This document shows, in pieces, positions 6,179 through 7,357 of a DNA stretch of 7,357 nt (position 1 is its first letter; each line of letters begins with the position of its first letter). Where the stretch lies: assembly GCA_003150175.1 (NCBI GenBank), contig QAKZ01000003.1, forward strand, positions 1-7,357, in the 5' to 3' direction. Under the pieces are notes generated by a model. The model was not told where the DNA came from, ran no database searches, and saw only the letters and a program-made list of their open reading frames with translations. This DNA comes from Coriobacteriia bacterium. Its GTDB lineage: Bacteria; Actinomycetota; Coriobacteriia; Coriobacteriales; Atopobiaceae. Both the position numbers and the translations under genes were made by a program.

Positions 6179-7307
6179 TTTTGATTGCCTGCTGATGCTC
6201 TTCGTACGTCTTGCTGAAGTCGTACTGGACGTTGCCGTCCTTGTCGTTATAGAAGAAGAAGTAGTAGTAGCCCTTGTCGAGGTACTCTCCGTCGGGGGCG
6301 CAGACCGCCTGGAGCGACGAGAGGCCCGGGCAGCAGATCGGGGTCGGCGGGAGGCCCTTGCTGGTGTAGGTGCTGTAGGGGTCGCTCGAGTCGTGGACCT
6401 CGTCGGCGCTGGGGTCGTGGCCGACCGAGTAGGCGGTGGTCGCGTCGGACTGGAGGAAGCCGTAGTTGGGGTCGCCGTTGTTCTCCAGGCGGTTCCAGAA
6501 GATGGCGGCGACGGCGCCCTGGGTATTCGGGGTGGACTCCTTCTCGACGATGGAGGCGAGGTTGACGATCTGGGCGACGGAGAGCCCGCGGCCCTCGGCA
6601 TAGCTCAGATCAAGGGTGGAGAGCTCGTTTTGGAACTGGGTGAGCATGGCGCGGATGATGCCGTCCGCGGTCGCGCCCTCGCCGAAGGAGTACGTCTTTG
6701 GAAAGAGGAAGCCCTCGAGCGAATCGTTCGAGGCGCCCTCGAGGAAGGGATAGTCGGCGACGTAATTGGAGGCCTTGGCCTGGTTCTTGAAGTCGTCGGC
6801 CGAGATCCCCAGCGTCTGCTGGACGGTGTCGGCGATGCGCGCGACGGTATAGCCCTCGGGGATGGTGAGCTTGGTGCCGCTCGCGTTCGGGCCCTCGGTC
6901 AGCTGCGTGACCAGCGAGGCGAGGTCGTCGCCCACGGTGATGGTGTACTCGCCGCTCTTCAGCGACTCGGCGGCCTTCATGCGGCTCGCCTGGGTAAGGA
7001 ACTCGGACTTGCTCGTGATCACCTTGGCGTCGAAGAGCGCCTGCGCCACCGCCTGGGCCCCCGACCCGTCGGGGATCGAGACGCTGACGGTCTGCCCGAC
7101 CTGGATCTGCTGGTGGTCACCGTCTCCCTTGTTCAGCGAGGGGATGAGAACGAAGACCACGGCGAGGACGACGATGACTGCCGCGAGGACGCCTCCCACG
7201 ACAAGCCCGCTGCCGCCGCGGCGCTTGGTCTGCTCGCGGCGGACATCGTGACTTCCGGCACGCCTGGTGGCGCGCGCCGCGGCGCCGGACATGCGATTAG
7301 TCGTCAT
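6162..7307 (-). CDS. mltG: Endolytic murein transglycosylase MltG (YceG-like)
   Basis: MltG is a membrane-anchored lytic transglycosylase that cuts nascent peptidoglycan glycan strands, probably terminating their elongation. The 381-residue protein has a basic, Arg-rich cytoplasmic N-terminus (1-33), one transmembrane segment (about 34-55), a LysM-like region (about 70-140) with SIPDGSGAQAVAQAL and LTIPEGYTVARIADTV, and the catalytic domain. There, SLEGFLFPKTY (196-206), ASIVEKES (251-258; Glu255 is the expected catalytic glutamate, equivalent to Glu218 of E. coli MltG), FWNRL, LQSDATTAY and YSTYTSKGLPPTPI are characteristic. Three cysteines (325, 326, 336) lie just after the GLPP motif. The start is uncertain: the ATG at 7307 has only a G-rich stretch and no clear Shine-Dalgarno, and the frame stays open to the window edge. 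The gene heads the visible run and overlaps yqeG at its end. Confidence 0.93.
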   Translation of the reverse strand: MTTNRMSGAAARATRRAGSHDVRREQTKRRGGSGLVVGGVLAAVIVVLAVVFVLIPSLNKGDGDHQQIQVGQTVSVSIPDGSGAQAVAQALFDAKVITSKSEFLTQASRMKAAESLKSGEYTITVGDDLASLVTQLTEGPNASGTKLTIPEGYTVARIADTVQQTLGISADDFKNQAKASNYVADYPFLEGASNDSLEGFLFPKTYSFGEGATADGIIRAMLTQFQNELSTLDLSYAEGRGLSVAQIVNLASIVEKESTPNTQGAVAAIFWNRLENNGDPNYGFLQSDATTAYSVGHDPSADEVHDSSDPYSTYTSKGLPPTPICCPGLSSLQAVCAPDGEYLDKGYYYFFFYNDKDGNVQYDFSKTYEEHQQAIKNAQNK

Positions 7308-7357
7308 CGCGGAGCCCCCGCGCGCAGCGTTGCGACCGGCATGGCGAACCGTCGCCT
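7304..7357 (-). CDS. C-terminal end of an upstream gene (possibly ruvX), start outside window
   Basis: Seventeen codons open from the window edge end in a TGA whose last bases share ATGA with the mltG start at 7307, the same kind of overlap seen between aroK and the AroB-like gene. The tail is basic (starting RRRFAMPV). In many actinobacteria and other bacteria mltG directly follows ruvX, the Holliday junction resolvase-like gene, so this may be its last part; the sequence is too short to identify the family. The competing reading is that mltG itself begins further upstream. Confidence 0.35.
   Translation of the reverse strand, partial: RRRFAMPVATLRAGAPR

Noticed and set aside
6179..6601. 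Long N-terminal extension of the yqeG frame
   Set aside because: The added 141 residues are Ser/Pro/Thr/Arg-rich and lie over the mltG catalytic domain in another frame; from the ATG at 6178 the protein has normal YqeG length.
1..7357. CRISPR arrays, insertion sequences, tRNA or rRNA genes, phage genes
   Set aside because: No regularly spaced repeats, transposase-like frames, terminal inverted repeats or cloverleaf-like sequence were found by eye; nearly all of the window is accounted for by metabolic, cell-wall and transport genes.

Overview
The window is GC-rich DNA with every supported gene on the minus strand. The gene content, codon bias and locus structure suggest a high-GC, Gram-positive, probably anaerobic actinobacterium. 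My best guess is the class Coriobacteriia (Collinsella/Olsenella-like), but this rests on family knowledge and no search was run. The sequence reads from the right-hand edge towards the left.

Right and centre (about 7357 down to 2573) hold a tightly packed run: the last codons of an unidentified gene, mltG (endolytic murein transglycosylase), yqeG (HAD-IIIA phosphatase), aroK (shikimate kinase), an AroB-family gene, and an M24 aminopeptidase/prolidase. Several junctions are stop/start overlaps (ATGA at aroK/aroB; 17 nt at mltG/yqeG), so co-transcription is likely. A strong intrinsic terminator on the minus strand lies after the peptidase gene and closes the run. The order is a reduced version of a familiar actinobacterial cluster (alaS-ruvX-mltG-aroE-aroC-aroK-aroB-pepQ-efp): aroE and aroC are absent here, yqeG sits in their place, and efp does not follow the peptidase.

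The most interesting feature is the AroB-family protein. It aligns along its whole length with 3-dehydroquinate synthase, yet by my hand alignment it has lost all three zinc ligands, the catalytic lysines and the glycine-rich NAD motif. The reading frame is intact for 386 codons and is translationally coupled to a shikimate kinase that keeps all its key residues. This looks like a maintained pseudoenzyme or a repurposed protein rather than an enzyme of the shikimate pathway.

Left (about 2500 down to 1) is a separate operon for a mannose-family phosphotransferase permease: manX (fused EIIAB), manY (EIIC) and manZ (EIID, cut by the window edge). The three genes are 12 and 16 nt apart and each has a good Shine-Dalgarno sequence. 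The roughly 300-nt region between the two operons contains the terminator, a candidate -10 box and two dyad elements that could be operators for the PTS operon.
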